From contig JAFYMF010000015.1 of assembly GCA_017556745.1 (NCBI GenBank), positions 1 to 64,000 of the forward strand: a stretch of DNA of 64,000 nucleotides. Reading direction: 5' to 3'. How positions within the stretch are numbered: position 1 is the stretch's first letter; every line of letters begins with the position of its first letter. Positions 17,293-26,542 of the stretch are shown piece by piece. The notes below the pieces were generated by a model. The model did no database searches. It had not been told where the DNA came from and was given only the letters and a program-made list of their open reading frames with translations. This DNA is from Clostridia bacterium. GTDB lineage: Bacteria; Bacillota; Clostridia; Oscillospirales; CAG-272. Made by a program: the position numbers and the translations under genes.

Positions 17293-17871
17293 ATGAGTTT
17301 TAAAGAAAAATTTCTTTCTATTTACAGAGAAAATATCAAACGCGAGGGTTCGGAAAAGCTTCTTGATTATCTGCTTTCTCCTGCAAGTGATTTCTTTACC
17401 GCCCCTGCAAGTACACGGTTTCACGGCTCCTACGAGGGTGGCTTGGTAGAGCACAGCATTAATGTTTACGAATGTCTGGTCGACTATCTTTCACGAGATA
17501 GAGTCAAGGATGTTTACGGTCTTGAGTATTCTGCCGAAAGTATCGCGATCGTTGCACTGCTTCATGACCTTTGCAAGGTCAATGTGTACAAGACATCTAT
17601 GCGTAATGTAAAGGGTGAGGACGGTATATGGAGATCGGTTCCTTTTTACGAGTTCTGCGATGAGCTCCCATACGGTCACGGCGAGAAGTCGGTGTACATT
17701 ATTTCGGGATATATGAAGCTTACTCGCGAGGAGGCATTTGCTATTCGCTATCACATGGGTTTCTCGGGTAACGACGACGTGAGAAACGTTGGAGATTCAT
17801 TTGAGAAATTCCCCCTTTCATTTGCTCTTGCTACCGCAGACTCTGAGGCTTCATTCTTTGTTGAGAAATAA
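17293..17871 (+). CDS. HD-domain hydrolase
   Basis: A 192-residue HD-superfamily protein, probably a metal-dependent phosphohydrolase acting on nucleotides or RNA ends. The metal-binding pattern is visible as EHSINVY, then ALLHDLCKV (His-Asp) and HGEKS further on. It is shorter than YhaM-type 3'-5' exonucleases and lacks their OB domain. TAAAGGTGAT precedes the ATG. It is last in the lipoprotein-desulfurase run, 19 bases after the desulfurase stop, and is closed by a terminator. Substrate unknown. Confidence 0.85.
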   Translation: MSFKEKFLSIYRENIKREGSEKLLDYLLSPASDFFTAPASTRFHGSYEGGLVEHSINVYECLVDYLSRDRVKDVYGLEYSAESIAIVALLHDLCKVNVYKTSMRNVKGEDGIWRSVPFYEFCDELPYGHGEKSVYIISGYMKLTREEAFAIRYHMGFSGNDDVRNVGDSFEKFPLSFALATADSEASFFVEK

Positions 17872-17877
17872 GATAAA

Positions 17878-17914
17878 TAAAAAGTCATTCGCTTTGAGTG
17901 AATGACTTTTTTTG
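17878..17914. terminator. Terminator between convergent genes
   Basis: AAAGTCATTC (17881-17890) pairs with GAATGACTTT (17900-17909); A-run and T-run flank it, so it can serve the HD gene (+) and the DUF4349 gene (-). Confidence 0.85.
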
Positions 17915-17921
17915 CTATAAT

Positions 17922-18911
17922 TTATTTTTCTTCCTGCATGGATTTTGCTCTGCGCTTTCTTCTGACAGAACGTTTGATTATAGTTACTATGATTATGACT
18001 GCAATGACTACTACACCTATAGGAAGAAGCATGGGCAGAGAAGCAACGAGGAAGATCGCCACATTTTCAAAGAAGGAAACCACTGCCTTCCAAGACTCAC
18101 TGAGAGCATTTGAGACTTTCTCACCGAAGGTTGCGTTTACAGGAGGAGTCTCCACTATCTCTGCGACCTCGGTAATGCTGACGGTAACGGTAGAGTAGGA
18201 AATAAGTGAATCGTACTTTTTGAGAGAACCGGTAAGATTTTCGATCTGATACATGGTTTCCTCAAGAGCGTTGTTAAGGGATATTATATCGTCGATGTAC
18301 TTTGCCTCGGCAAGCAGAGCAAGGAGTCTTTCCTGCTTGGTCTCGAGAGTGGAAAGACGAGCTTCAATATCAAAATACTCATCAGTTATATCTCTGTTGT
18401 TGTCAGAGCGATCTACTACAGTGCCTACCGAAGAAGTTTCGTTTATCATATCAAAATAGTTTGATGCGGGAACTCTTATGGTATAATTTGCACTTCTGGT
18501 ACGGTATTTATATTCGTCACCGCTGTAGATACGGGAGGACTCTATATAACCTCCGAATTTTGCGATGAGAGCATCGAGCTTTGCACATGACTCTGTAAAA
18601 TTCTTTGTGTTAATAGAGAATGAAGATGAAAAGATGACTTTGCGTCCGCCTGTGTCGGGATGGTTTGTGTCGGGTGAGTCTGTGATATTGGTTGAGTTAT
18701 TTACGTCACCCAGTACACCCTCAAATTCTGTACTAAAATCCATTTCCGGCTTGTATTCTTCACTCGGGGCAAAGGTATCCACTGAGAAACCGGGCATTGC
18801 ATCCTCTACGGAGGCATAGTAATCCTTTCCTGAGTAAACAGCACTGCAGGATACGAGGGAAATTACAAGGATCAGAATAATAGAAAGTGATAATGTTTTT
18901 CTTGATCTCAT
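17922..18911 (-). CDS. DUF4349-family membrane lipoprotein
   Basis: A 329-residue protein of the DUF4349 family. The signal peptide ends in LVSC (Cys22), followed by a disordered linker, a beta-alpha core (GGRKVIFSSSFSINTKNF to YTIRVPASNYFDMI), a coiled-coil stretch (about 185-235, ARLSTLETKQERLLALL) and a C-terminal transmembrane helix (about 275-310) with a basic tail, RSVRRKRRAK. It is thus tethered at both ends of the extracytoplasmic part. The function of the family is unknown. AAAGGCGG precedes the start. The gene follows tagO on the same strand but 108 bp away. Confidence 0.88.
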   Translation of the reverse strand: MRSRKTLSLSIILILVISLVSCSAVYSGKDYYASVEDAMPGFSVDTFAPSEEYKPEMDFSTEFEGVLGDVNNSTNITDSPDTNHPDTGGRKVIFSSSFSINTKNFTESCAKLDALIAKFGGYIESSRIYSGDEYKYRTRSANYTIRVPASNYFDMINETSSVGTVVDRSDNNRDITDEYFDIEARLSTLETKQERLLALLAEAKYIDDIISLNNALEETMYQIENLTGSLKKYDSLISYSTVTVSITEVAEIVETPPVNATFGEKVSNALSESWKAVVSFFENVAIFLVASLPMLLPIGVVVIAVIIIVTIIKRSVRRKRRAKSMQEEK

Positions 18912-18975
18912 AAAAAAGACCGCCTTTCTTTGTTCTCTTTACAAAGTTAGACGGTCTGTTTTGTTATTTTGTTCC

Positions 18976-19006
18976 GATTATTTCAAAAAATGTTTTTGAA
19001 ATAATC
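18976..19006. repeat. AT-rich perfect inverted repeat
   Basis: GATTATTTCAAAAA (18976-18989) and its exact complement (18993-19006) around ATG. It lies between the tagO stop and the DUF4349 start on the minus strand. It could be a weak terminator or an operator; no clean T-run follows. Confidence 0.5.
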
Positions 19007-19018
19007 AATTTTGAAAAA

Positions 19019-20161
19019 TTATTTTTCTTCCCAACCGGATTTTTCCATGTCTCTCAGAATCTTCTCTTCGGCTTCTTTATAGCTTGCAAATCCATTACCC
19101 GTTGCACGGGTATCGTTATTTTCAAGACCGGTCAGAGAACGTGTAACAGGATTTTTGAGCAGTTTAAATATGATAAACGTTATTATGAGTGTGACGATTA
19201 TCATAAATCCTGCCTTTGAAAGATTCTCATCGGTGAAAAGTATCGCAGAGATACCTAGGATACCGCATATTGCGTAGAGAATACGCACACTTTGCTTGTG
19301 ACCGAATCCGATATCGATCAGTTTGTGGTGAAGGTGACCACGGTCTGCGGAAAAGGGACTCTTGCCGTGTATAATGCGGCGAGTAAATGCAAGAATTGTA
19401 TCAAACAGGGGAAGACCGAAAATGGAAAGCGGTATTATAAATGATAGTACAGCGTGAAGTTTGAAGATTCCGCTGATGGACAGTATTGAAAATGCATACC
19501 CCAAAAACAACGCCCCCGTGTCACCCATAAATATTTTCGCCGGGTTCGCATTAAATGGGAGGAAACCAAGGCAGGAACCTGCAACAATTGCAGTGACCAG
19601 AGCATACTGTGGTTCAGCAAAAAGAAGAGTGACGGTGAAAAGGGAAATAGAGCAAATAGCAGATACACCGCAGGCAAGTCCGTCAAGACCGTCGATGAGG
19701 TTTATTGCATTTGTAAGACCTACTATCCATAAGATAGTTATCGGGATAGCCAGATGTCCAAGCTCAATGTGTATACCGAAGAAATTGATGTGCCGAATTA
19801 CAACATCCTGAAATACGGCAATAACGGCTGCCGCAAACTGTACAAGTAACTTAAGCCATGGGTTTATACTACGACGGTCATCAAGAACACCGATAAGAAC
19901 AAGTAAACCACCGCCTGCCCAGATTGTTATCATGGTGCTGTTTATCGGACAGAACACAATTGTAGTCAGCAGAAATGCAATAAATATAGCAAGTCCACCA
20001 ATTCTTGGCGTGGGTTTTTTGTGCATACGGCGGTTATCCCTCGGAACATCTATGGCATCGATCTTATACGCAAGCACGCGGACTATTGGGGTAAGAGTGA
20101 ATGCTAGTAGTCCTGAGCATAAAACAGCGGCTATTCCGAATATCAAACTTTGGTAAGCCAT
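19019..20161 (-). CDS. tagO: Undecaprenyl-phosphate GlcNAc-1-phosphate transferase (TagO/WecA type)
   Basis: A 380-residue polytopic enzyme of the MraY/WecA family that moves a sugar-1-phosphate from a UDP-sugar (usually GlcNAc) to undecaprenyl phosphate, the first step for teichoic acids or other wall polymers. About eleven membrane helices are visible. Family signatures include LIGVLDDRR, the NAINLIDGLDGLA aspartate motif, FMGDTGALFLGY and the cytosolic DRGHLHHKL loop. A charged C-terminal tail of about 40 residues is extra. TAAGGAGACG precedes the ATG, and the full-length trpS frame ends 11 bases upstream, so the two are cotranscribed. Confidence 0.9.
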   Translation of the reverse strand: MAYQSLIFGIAAVLCSGLLAFTLTPIVRVLAYKIDAIDVPRDNRRMHKKPTPRIGGLAIFIAFLLTTIVFCPINSTMITIWAGGGLLVLIGVLDDRRSINPWLKLLVQFAAAVIAVFQDVVIRHINFFGIHIELGHLAIPITILWIVGLTNAINLIDGLDGLACGVSAICSISLFTVTLLFAEPQYALVTAIVAGSCLGFLPFNANPAKIFMGDTGALFLGYAFSILSISGIFKLHAVLSFIIPLSIFGLPLFDTILAFTRRIIHGKSPFSADRGHLHHKLIDIGFGHKQSVRILYAICGILGISAILFTDENLSKAGFMIIVTLIITFIIFKLLKNPVTRSLTGLENNDTRATGNGFASYKEAEEKILRDMEKSGWEEK

Positions 20162-20172
20162 TTTTCGTCTCC

Positions 20173-21167
20173 TTAAATAACGAATCCGACCTTGCGCTTT
20201 ACCTTGGAGAGAGTCTTGCGTGCACAGTAAGCGGCTTCCTCAGCTCCCTGCTTCATAACAGACTCAAGATATGACTTGTCGGCGGAAAGCTCTGCAAACT
20301 TTGCTGAACGGGAGCAAGTGCATCTGCACAAGCCTCACCTACAGCTTCTTTGAACTGACCGTAACCCATACCCTCAAATTCACGTTCGATTTCGGGGATA
20401 GACTTATCGGTGAATGCACTGTATATAGTAATAAGGTTGTTGATACCGTCTTTGCCGTCGGCAAATTTGATCTCAGAACCGCTGTCGGTTACCGCTCTCT
20501 TGAATTTGCGCATGATTGCATCCTTTGAATCAAGGATACGCACTACCGCATTTTCGTTTTCGTCTGATTTGCTCATCTTCTTCTCCGGCTCAGCAAGAGA
20601 CATGATCTTCTTACCGGTCTCGGGAATATAAGGCTCAGGCACCACAAAGGTATCGCTGTAAACAGAGTTGAATCTGATGGCGATATCACGTGCAAGCTCA
20701 ACGTGCTGCTTCTGGTCAACACCTACAGGAACAAGCTCGGTCTGGTAGAGAAGAATATCTGCTGCCATGAGAACGGGATAGGTGAAAAGACCTGCGTTTA
20801 TGTTTTGTGCATTCTTTGCACTCTTGTCCTTGAACTGAGTCATTCTGGACAGCTCGCCGAACATGGTATAACAGTCGAGCATCCATCCAAGCTCTGCGTG
20901 TGCAGGGACATGGCTCTGTACGAAAACAGTGTTTTTTGCAGGGTCGAGACCGCAGGCAAGATAAAGTGCCAGAGTCTCGTAGGTACGGCGGCGAAGCTCT
21001 GCAGGGTTCTGTCTTACGGTAATAGCGTGAAGGTCAACTACACAGTAAAAACATTTGTATTCATCGGAGAACTTTCCGAAATTACGGATAGCACCGAGAT
21101 AGTTACCTATAGTAAGATTTCCTGAGGGCTGTACACCTGAGAATATTACTTTTTTGTCGTTAAACAT
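20173..21167 (-). pseudogene. trpS: Tryptophanyl-tRNA synthetase, frameshifted near the 3' end
   Basis: A class I synthetase charging tRNA-Trp with tryptophan. The HIGH-like TIGN (in SGNLTIGNYLGA), DQKQHVELARD and KMSKS motifs are intact. The frame reads correctly to ADALAPVQ, then shifts near 20303-20307 and stops at 20253 as a 304-residue product with a foreign tail. Another frame continues the expected C-terminus (KFAELSADKSYLESVMKQ, then ARKTLSKVKRKVGF) to a stop at 20173-20175, just before tagO. A one-base deletion explains this. Since trpS is normally essential, a sequencing or assembly error or a second copy elsewhere is likely. Confidence 0.88.
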
Positions 21168-21221
21168 GATTAAAAGCTTTCCTTTATATTATATATTGCG
21201 TATTTTTTGCTAAACTATGTA

Positions 21222-22397
21222 TCAAAGACTACGCTTGAGTGCTTTTATACCTTCTACAATCTGCTCCTCAGAAGGAGTAGCATAGGTGATACGGAAGGAA
21301 TCTGAGGGTGCCTCGGTGTCAGCATTGAATGCGGTTCCGGGAACCACAGCTACCTTGTTTGCAAGAGCTCTCTTTACATAATCTGAGAGATCAACACCCT
21401 TGGGAAGAGTACACCATACAAAGAGACCACCCTCGGGACGTGTGAATTTGATGGTGCCACCAAGTTCCTCGTCAAGAGTGCTGAGCATGAGATTACACTT
21501 CTTGCGGTAAAGGGCACGGATACCCTCGATGTGTTCGTCAAGATCATAATCGGTGATGAATCTGTGGCAGAGCATCTGGAAGAACACGTTGGTGTGTACG
21601 TCCTCAACCTGCTTTGCAACTACCATCTTCTGTACGATTCCGTCGGGAGCACAGATGTAACCTACACGCATACCTGCGGAAAGGATCTTTGAGAAGGAAG
21701 AACAGTAGATAACGATTCCATCCTCGTCAAAGGATTTGATGGTGGGGATCTCTTCTCCTGCAAAACGGAGCTCACCGTATGGGTTGTCCTCAAGAATGAT
21801 GAGACCGTTCTTCTTTGCGATTTCGTAAACTGCACGGCGCTTAGTCTCACAGGTGGTGATTCCCGCGGGGTTCTGGAATGTGGGGATGAGATAGAGAAGC
21901 TTAGCCTTGGGGTTTGCCTTAATAGCGGCCTCAAGAGCTTCTATGTTTATGCCGTCGTCCTCGAGAGGAACACCGACTGTGTTTACACCGTTGGAACGGA
22001 AAGCATTGAGGGCACCGATGAAGGAAGGGTTCTCTACCAGAACGGTATCTCCTTCATTGCAGAGCACCTTACATGCAAGTTCAATACCCTGCTGACCGCC
22101 TGTTACAACAATGGTATTATCAAAATCACGGCCAATACCGAACTTGTTTTTAAGTCTTGCCTTTATATCTTCTCTGAGAGCGGGATAACCCTCGGTGATA
22201 CCGTACTGAAGTGCGGTGGTCGCTTCGTTTGAAAAAATATCCGCAGATATTTTAGCCATAGCTTCAGTGGGGAATGATTCGGGAGCAGGATTGCCTGCCG
22301 CAAAGGAAATTATAGTGGGGTCTGACAAACTTTTGAAGATCTCTCTTATAGCAGAAGGCTTAAGAGAACGCATTTTATCGGAAATATTATATTCCAT
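21222..22397 (-). CDS. PLP-dependent aminotransferase, 2-aminoadipate/LysN-like
   Basis: A 391-residue fold-type I aminotransferase close to the stand-alone aminotransferase domain of MocR regulators (2-aminoadipate aminotransferase group). ISFAAGNPAPESFP at the start, YGITEGYPALRE, TFQNPAG, EDNPYGELRF, and the PLP lysine in SSFSKILSAGMRVGY are typical; the ITYATPS arginine closes the site. No DNA-binding domain is attached. Substrate uncertain, possibly a branched or aromatic amino acid. ATG at 22397 is preferred, with AGAGTG six bases upstream; a GTG at 22406 is an alternative. It is followed by trpS after 54 bp that contain a TATAAT box. Confidence 0.85.
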   Translation of the reverse strand: MEYNISDKMRSLKPSAIREIFKSLSDPTIISFAAGNPAPESFPTEAMAKISADIFSNEATTALQYGITEGYPALREDIKARLKNKFGIGRDFDNTIVVTGGQQGIELACKVLCNEGDTVLVENPSFIGALNAFRSNGVNTVGVPLEDDGINIEALEAAIKANPKAKLLYLIPTFQNPAGITTCETKRRAVYEIAKKNGLIILEDNPYGELRFAGEEIPTIKSFDEDGIVIYCSSFSKILSAGMRVGYICAPDGIVQKMVVAKQVEDVHTNVFFQMLCHRFITDYDLDEHIEGIRALYRKKCNLMLSTLDEELGGTIKFTRPEGGLFVWCTLPKGVDLSDYVKRALANKVAVVPGTAFNADTEAPSDSFRITYATPSEEQIVEGIKALKRSL

Positions 22398-22680
22398 TTC
22401 TTTCACTCTTTTCTGAAAATAAATAGTTATTAACTTTTATTCTATCATATTTCACTGCAAATTACAATACCTACATGGTCAGCTGATGATTTTTTTCTTC
22501 ATTTTATTATATATAATATATATACAAACTATTTCGTATAAGTAGGGGAGGGGTATTACACGAAACAAGGTGTTCAAAGCAAAAAAGCAAGAAAAGGTGC
22601 TTGTGCAATATATACAATAAAATGCGTTTAAAATCGGTATAATTTCTACATAAATCTTTTTTCAAAAAAGCACAAAATAC
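22398..22680. other. AT-rich divergent intergenic region
   Basis: Noncoding. It holds several AT-rich -10-like boxes but no convincing element apart from the main S10 promoter that follows at 22681. I see no gene here. Confidence 0.5.
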
Positions 22681-22709
22681 TTGAAATACGTGAAAATGTG
22701 TGATAAAAT
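22681..22709 (+). promoter_or_regulatory. Promoter of the S10-spc-alpha superoperon
   Basis: TTGAAA (22681-22686), 17-bp spacer, TAAAAT (22704-22709) with a TGA extension (22701-22703). It stands about 280 bp ahead of rpsJ and no other gene lies between. Confidence 0.75.
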
Positions 22710-22716
22710 ATTAAAG

Positions 22717-22988
22717 CTTGATATGCGTAGAAGCGGAAGGTGGCCGCCTTTGAGCGGGGAATTTCCGTGGAGTATGTCCGATATTTTAACCGGGCGACAC
22801 AAGATAAGTACTCGACTTATGACTTCCCGGGGTTTCTGTGGATTTATGCTGGATCTGCGGAATCCGGATTTTTATAAGGAAACGCACGAAACGCGTGGAA
22901 CAGTGTACAAGGTGTCCCGCCCCCTAATATCAAGCGCGTCCGTACCTTATATAGGGCGGATGAATATTCAGAACAGGAGGCAAAACAC
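22717..22988 (+). promoter_or_regulatory. Structured 5' leader of the ribosomal superoperon
   Basis: About 270 untranslated nucleotides. Visible hairpins are GCGGAA (22733-22738) with TTCCGT (22763-22768), enclosing CCGC/GCGG, and CCGGG (22790-22794) with CCCGG (22826-22830), enclosing ATAAGT/ACTTAT. A CCGCCC...GGGCGG pairing is possible near 22918-22960. By analogy with the S10 leader of other bacteria, it may bind a ribosomal protein (L4 in E. coli) for feedback control. The reading frame at 22681-23043 across it is spurious. Confidence 0.55.
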
Positions 22989-23300
22989 ATGGCAGTCAAG
23001 GAGAAAATCAGAGTTAGACTTAAGAGCTACGATCACACCTTGATCGATGCTGCGGCAGCTAAGATCGTTGATGCAGCTAAGAGAAACGGTGCAACTGTAT
23101 CCGGTCCTATTCCGCTCCCCACTGAGAAGGAGATCATCACCATTCTTCGTGCGGTGCACAAGTATAAGGACAGCCGCGAGCAGTTCGAGACTCGTACTCA
23201 CAAGCGTCTGATCGACATCATCAAGCCCTCTCAGAAAGTCGTTGAGGCTCTCATGGGACTTGAGATTCCCGCCGGCGTTGATATGGAAGTTAAGCTTTAA
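22989..23300 (+). CDS. rpsJ: 30S ribosomal protein S10 (NusE)
   Basis: 103 residues, the normal S10 length, and first gene of the superoperon. S10 sits in the head of the small subunit and also acts as NusE in antitermination. [28 protein letters not shown] and [11 protein letters not shown] are diagnostic. AGGAGG precedes the ATG by eight bases. A 116-bp gap with short inverted repeats (CCGAAGGTTCGG) separates it from rplC. Confidence 0.97.
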   Translation: MAVKEKIRVRLKSYDHTLIDAAAAKIVDAAKRNGATVSGPIPLPTEKEIITILRAVHKYKDSREQFETRTHKRLIDIIKPSQKVVEALMGLEIPAGVDMEVKL

Positions 23301-23416
23301 TATCAAATCGGCAAGCAATTGATCTAAACCGAAGGTTCGGTTCCGATCGGTCAAGTTGGCGTAGTCGGTTCTCCGATAATTCACATGCGTCAACCAATAA
23401 CCAATAGGAGGAAAAA

Positions 23417-24046
23417 ATGAAAAAAGGCATCATCGGTAAGAAAATCGGTATGACCCAGATTTTCGACGAGGCCGGAAACGTAATTCCGGTTACCGTAGTT
23501 GAAGCCGGCCCCTGCGTAGTAGCGCAGAAGAAGACCGTAGAGAGCGATGGCTACGATGCGGTTCAGCTCGGTTTCATGGACACAAAGGAAAAGAACATTT
23601 CCAAAGCAGAGAACGGCCACTTCAAGAAAGCAGGCATTACTGCAAAGAGGCATCTTAAGGAGTTCCGCCTTGAGGATATCACCGGAGTTAACGTAGGTGA
23701 CATCATATCTGTCGAAACCTTCGCCGCAGGCGAGAAGGTCGACGTTACCGGTATGAGTAAGGGTCACGGTTACACCGGCGCTGTTAAGAGATGGAACAAC
23801 CACAAGCTTCAGGCTACACACGGTGTAGGACCTATTCACCGTCAGTCCGGTTCTATGGGTGTTATCGACCCTGCTAGAATCTTCAAGAACAAGAAGATGG
23901 CAGGTCAGTACGGTAACGAGCAGGTAACCGTTCTCAATTTAGATGTAGTAAAGATTGACGCGGAAAAGAACATTATCGCTATCAAGGGCGCTATTCCCGG
24001 TGCTCGCGGCGGTATCGTATTTATCCGTGACAGTGTAAAAGCATAA
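23417..24046 (+). CDS. rplC: 50S ribosomal protein L3
   Basis: 209 residues, usual length. L3 is an early-assembly protein near the peptidyl transferase centre. [15 protein letters not shown] at the start, the [11 protein letters not shown] loop extension and HRQSGSMG (the extended finger reaching the catalytic centre) are all present. ATAGGAGG precedes the ATG. rplD follows after 18 bp. Confidence 0.97.
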   Translation: MKKGIIGKKIGMTQIFDEAGNVIPVTVVEAGPCVVAQKKTVESDGYDAVQLGFMDTKEKNISKAENGHFKKAGITAKRHLKEFRLEDITGVNVGDIISVETFAAGEKVDVTGMSKGHGYTGAVKRWNNHKLQATHGVGPIHRQSGSMGVIDPARIFKNKKMAGQYGNEQVTVLNLDVVKIDAEKNIIAIKGAIPGARGGIVFIRDSVKA

Positions 24047-24064
24047 GCGGGAGGAGGAAAGACA

Positions 24065-24688
24065 ATGCCTAATTTGAAAGTTCTTGATATGAATGGCAAA
24101 GAGGTTGGCGACATCGCTTTGTCTGATAAAGTATTTGGCGCAGAGATCAACGGTGCAGTCCTCCACGCAGCTGTAAGAGCATATTTGATGAACCAGAGAC
24201 AGGGTACTCAGTCCACACTGACCCGTACCGAGGTTTCCGGTGGCGGTAAGAAGCCCTGGAGACAGAAGGGTACCGGCCGTGCAAGACAGGGTAGCACCCG
24301 TGCTCCTCAGTGGACTCACGGTGGTGTAGCTCTCGGTCCTAAGCCCCGCAGCTACCGTACCGAGCTTACTAAGAAGACTCGCCGCGTTGCAATGTTCAGC
24401 GCTCTTTCTTCCAAGGTTGCTGCAGGCGATATGATCGTTCTTGACAGCATTAAGACTGAGGAATACAAGACCAAGACCATGGTGAAAATGCTTGAAGCGG
24501 TTGGCGCTTGTGGCAAGGCTCTCGTAGTTCTTGCAGACAACGACAACAAGGTTGTTCGCAGCTTCTCCAACATTCCCGGAGTAGTTACCGCTCAGTACAA
24601 CACCATAAACGTATACGATATTCTTAACTGCAACAAGCTCATCATCGTTCGCTCCGCAGTAGAAAAAATCGAGGAGGTTTACGCATAA
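24065..24688 (+). CDS. rplD: 50S ribosomal protein L4
   Basis: 207 residues. L4 lines the exit tunnel and in many bacteria represses its own operon by binding the S10 leader. The tunnel loop (KKPWRQKGTGRARQGS, WTHGGVALGPKPRSY) is conserved. GGGAGGAGG precedes the ATG. Its TAA overlaps the ATG of rplW by one base, so the two are coupled. It is the likely regulator if the leader at 22717-22988 is an autoregulatory RNA (inference). Confidence 0.97.
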   Translation: MPNLKVLDMNGKEVGDIALSDKVFGAEINGAVLHAAVRAYLMNQRQGTQSTLTRTEVSGGGKKPWRQKGTGRARQGSTRAPQWTHGGVALGPKPRSYRTELTKKTRRVAMFSALSSKVAAGDMIVLDSIKTEEYKTKTMVKMLEAVGACGKALVVLADNDNKVVRSFSNIPGVVTAQYNTINVYDILNCNKLIIVRSAVEKIEEVYA

Positions 24689-24981
24689 TGAGAACAGCAC
24701 AGGATATTATCATCGCTCCGGTTATCACCGAGGCGAGTATGGATATGGCGGCAAGCAAGAAGTACGTATTCAAGGTACTTCGCAGCGCAACCAAGCCCGA
24801 GATTGCAGCTGCAGTTGAGCAGCTCTTCAAGGTAGAGGTTGCTTCCGTAAATACCATTAACATGAAAAGAAAACCGAAGAGACTCAGATACCAGGCAGGT
24901 TACACCGCAGCTTGGAAAAAGGCGATCGTTACTCTTACCTCGTCTTCTAAGACCATCGAGTTCTTTGACGGTATGAACTAA
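24688..24981 (+). CDS. rplW: 50S ribosomal protein L23
   Basis: 97 residues, normal for L23, which forms the docking site for trigger factor and SRP at the tunnel exit. IIIAPVITEASMDMA and YVFKVLRSATKPEIAAAVE at the start and VNTINMKRKPKR, with a long basic loop, are typical. The start overlaps the rplD stop by one base; an AATCGAGGAGG site lies inside rplD. Confidence 0.96.
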   Translation: MRTAQDIIIAPVITEASMDMAASKKYVFKVLRSATKPEIAAAVEQLFKVEVASVNTINMKRKPKRLRYQAGYTAAWKKAIVTLTSSSKTIEFFDGMN

Positions 24982-24999
24982 GTCGGGAGGGAAAGATAA

Positions 25000-25833
25000 A
25001 TGCCTACTATTAAGTATAAACCGACTACTCCGGCAAGACGTAATATGACTGTACCCAGCTTCGACGAGGTTACTAAGTTTAGCCCTGAGAAGAGTCTTAT
25101 TGAGATTAAGAAGAAGCATGCCGGACGTAATAGCTACGGTAGAATAACCGTTCGTCACAGAGGTGGCGGAAACAAGCAGAAGTACAGAATTATCGACTTC
25201 AAGAGAAATACTAACGAAGGTGCAGCAACTGTTCTTGGTATCGAGTACGATCCTAACAGAACCGCTTACATTGCACTTCTTCAGTATGAGAACGGTGCAA
25301 AGAGCTATATCCTTGCTCCCGTTGGTCTTAAGGACGGAGACGTAGTTTACTCCTCTCCTGAGGCAGATATCAAGCCCGGTAACACTCTTCCTATAGAGAA
25401 CATCCCGGTTGGTACTTTTATCAACAACATCGAGCTCTATCCCGGTAAGGGCGGACAGCTTGTTCGTTCCGCTGGTTGTGCAGCTCAGCTTATGGCAAAA
25501 GAAAACGGACAGGCTCAGGTTCGTCTTCCTTCAGGTGAAGTTCGTATAGTAAGACTTGATTGCAAGGCTACTATCGGACAGATCGGTAACATTGAGCATG
25601 ATACGGTTAAAATCGGTAAGGCTGGTAAGACCAGACATCGTGGTATTCGTCCTACTGTTCGCGGTTCTGTAATGAACCCCTGCGATCACCCCCATGGTGG
25701 TGGTGAGGGACGTTCTCCCATCGGCCGTCCTTCTCCTGTAACTCCTTGGGGCAAGCCTGCTCTGGGTTATAAGACCAGAAAGAAGAAGAGCCGCACCGAA
25801 AAAATGATCGTAAAGCACAGAAACAGTAAATAA
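25000..25833 (+). CDS. rplB: 50S ribosomal protein L2
   Basis: 277 residues, usual length. L2 is needed for subunit joining and peptidyl transfer. [16 protein letters not shown] in the N-terminal domain and [15 protein letters not shown] near the C-terminus (with the conserved histidine) are intact, as is the basic tail [24 protein letters not shown] precedes the ATG. Confidence 0.97.
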   Translation: MPTIKYKPTTPARRNMTVPSFDEVTKFSPEKSLIEIKKKHAGRNSYGRITVRHRGGGNKQKYRIIDFKRNTNEGAATVLGIEYDPNRTAYIALLQYENGAKSYILAPVGLKDGDVVYSSPEADIKPGNTLPIENIPVGTFINNIELYPGKGGQLVRSAGCAAQLMAKENGQAQVRLPSGEVRIVRLDCKATIGQIGNIEHDTVKIGKAGKTRHRGIRPTVRGSVMNPCDHPHGGGEGRSPIGRPSPVTPWGKPALGYKTRKKKSRTEKMIVKHRNSK

Positions 25834-25847
25834 GGAGGAAGCACCAA

Positions 25848-26123
25848 ATGTCAAGAAGCCTGAAAAAGCCGCCTTTTGTTGAGGCAAAGCTTTTTTCTCG
25901 GATTGTTGCCATGAATGAGAAGAACGAAAAGAAGGTTCTCAAAACATGGTCGCGTGCATCTACCATTTTCCCGGAATTCGTTGGTCATACCATCGCGGTT
26001 TATGACGGTAAAAAGCACGTTCCGGTATATGTCACTGAGGAAATGATCGGTCACAAGCTCGGTGAGTTTGCACCTACCCGCCTTTTCCGCGGACATTCGG
26101 GTTCCAAAACCTCGAATAAGTAA
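25848..26123 (+). CDS. rpsS: 30S ribosomal protein S19
   Basis: 91 residues. S19 sits in the small-subunit head and with S13 contacts tRNA and the large subunit. [35 protein letters not shown] and [12 protein letters not shown] are diagnostic. TAAGGAGGAAGC precedes the ATG. The 62-bp gap to rplV contains a small TTCGCC/GGCGAA hairpin. Confidence 0.96.
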   Translation: MSRSLKKPPFVEAKLFSRIVAMNEKNEKKVLKTWSRASTIFPEFVGHTIAVYDGKKHVPVYVTEEMIGHKLGEFAPTRLFRGHSGSKTSNK

Positions 26124-26185
26124 TAATAATTCGAAATTAAAATAACATTCGCCAAAATAATCGGCGAAGGGAGGCAACAATCGTA

Positions 26186-26521
26186 ATGGAAGCAAAAGCT
26201 TATCTTAAATACGCACGCATATCACCGCGTAAGGTTAAGATTGTCCTCGACCTCATCAGAGGAAAGGATGCCGGCACGGCGATGGCTATTCTCAAGAATA
26301 CGCCGAAGGCCGCATCGGAATATCTTATAAAGCTGCTTAATAGCGCTATCGCTAACGCGGAGCACAATTTTGATATGGATGTGTCTAAACTTTATGTATC
26401 TGAATGCTTTGTATGCCCCGGCCCGACTCTTAAGAGAATCATGCCTAGAGCGCAGGGTAGAGCAGACAGAATACTCAAGAGAACCAGTCATGTAACTATG
26501 GTTCTTAAAGAAAGAGTCTGA
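26186..26521 (+). CDS. rplV: 50S ribosomal protein L22
   Basis: 111 residues. L22 spans the exit tunnel; its beta-hairpin loop is a known site of macrolide resistance changes. [32 protein letters not shown] and [17 protein letters not shown] are the conserved segments. GGGAGG lies ten bases ahead of the ATG. Confidence 0.96.
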   Translation: MEAKAYLKYARISPRKVKIVLDLIRGKDAGTAMAILKNTPKAASEYLIKLLNSAIANAEHNFDMDVSKLYVSECFVCPGPTLKRIMPRAQGRADRILKRTSHVTMVLKERV

Positions 26522-26542
26522 GTAAGGAGGATAAACCACTAA

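Noticed and set aside
21168..21221. T-box riboswitch before trpS
   Set aside because: Only 54 bp separate trpS from the upstream gene, too short for a T-box, and no TGGNACCGCG-like core is seen.
22681..23043. 120-residue reading frame across the S10 leader and rpsJ start
   Set aside because: It overlaps the promoter -35 box and rpsJ in another frame, and its sequence has no protein-like pattern; the region is better explained as a structured leader.
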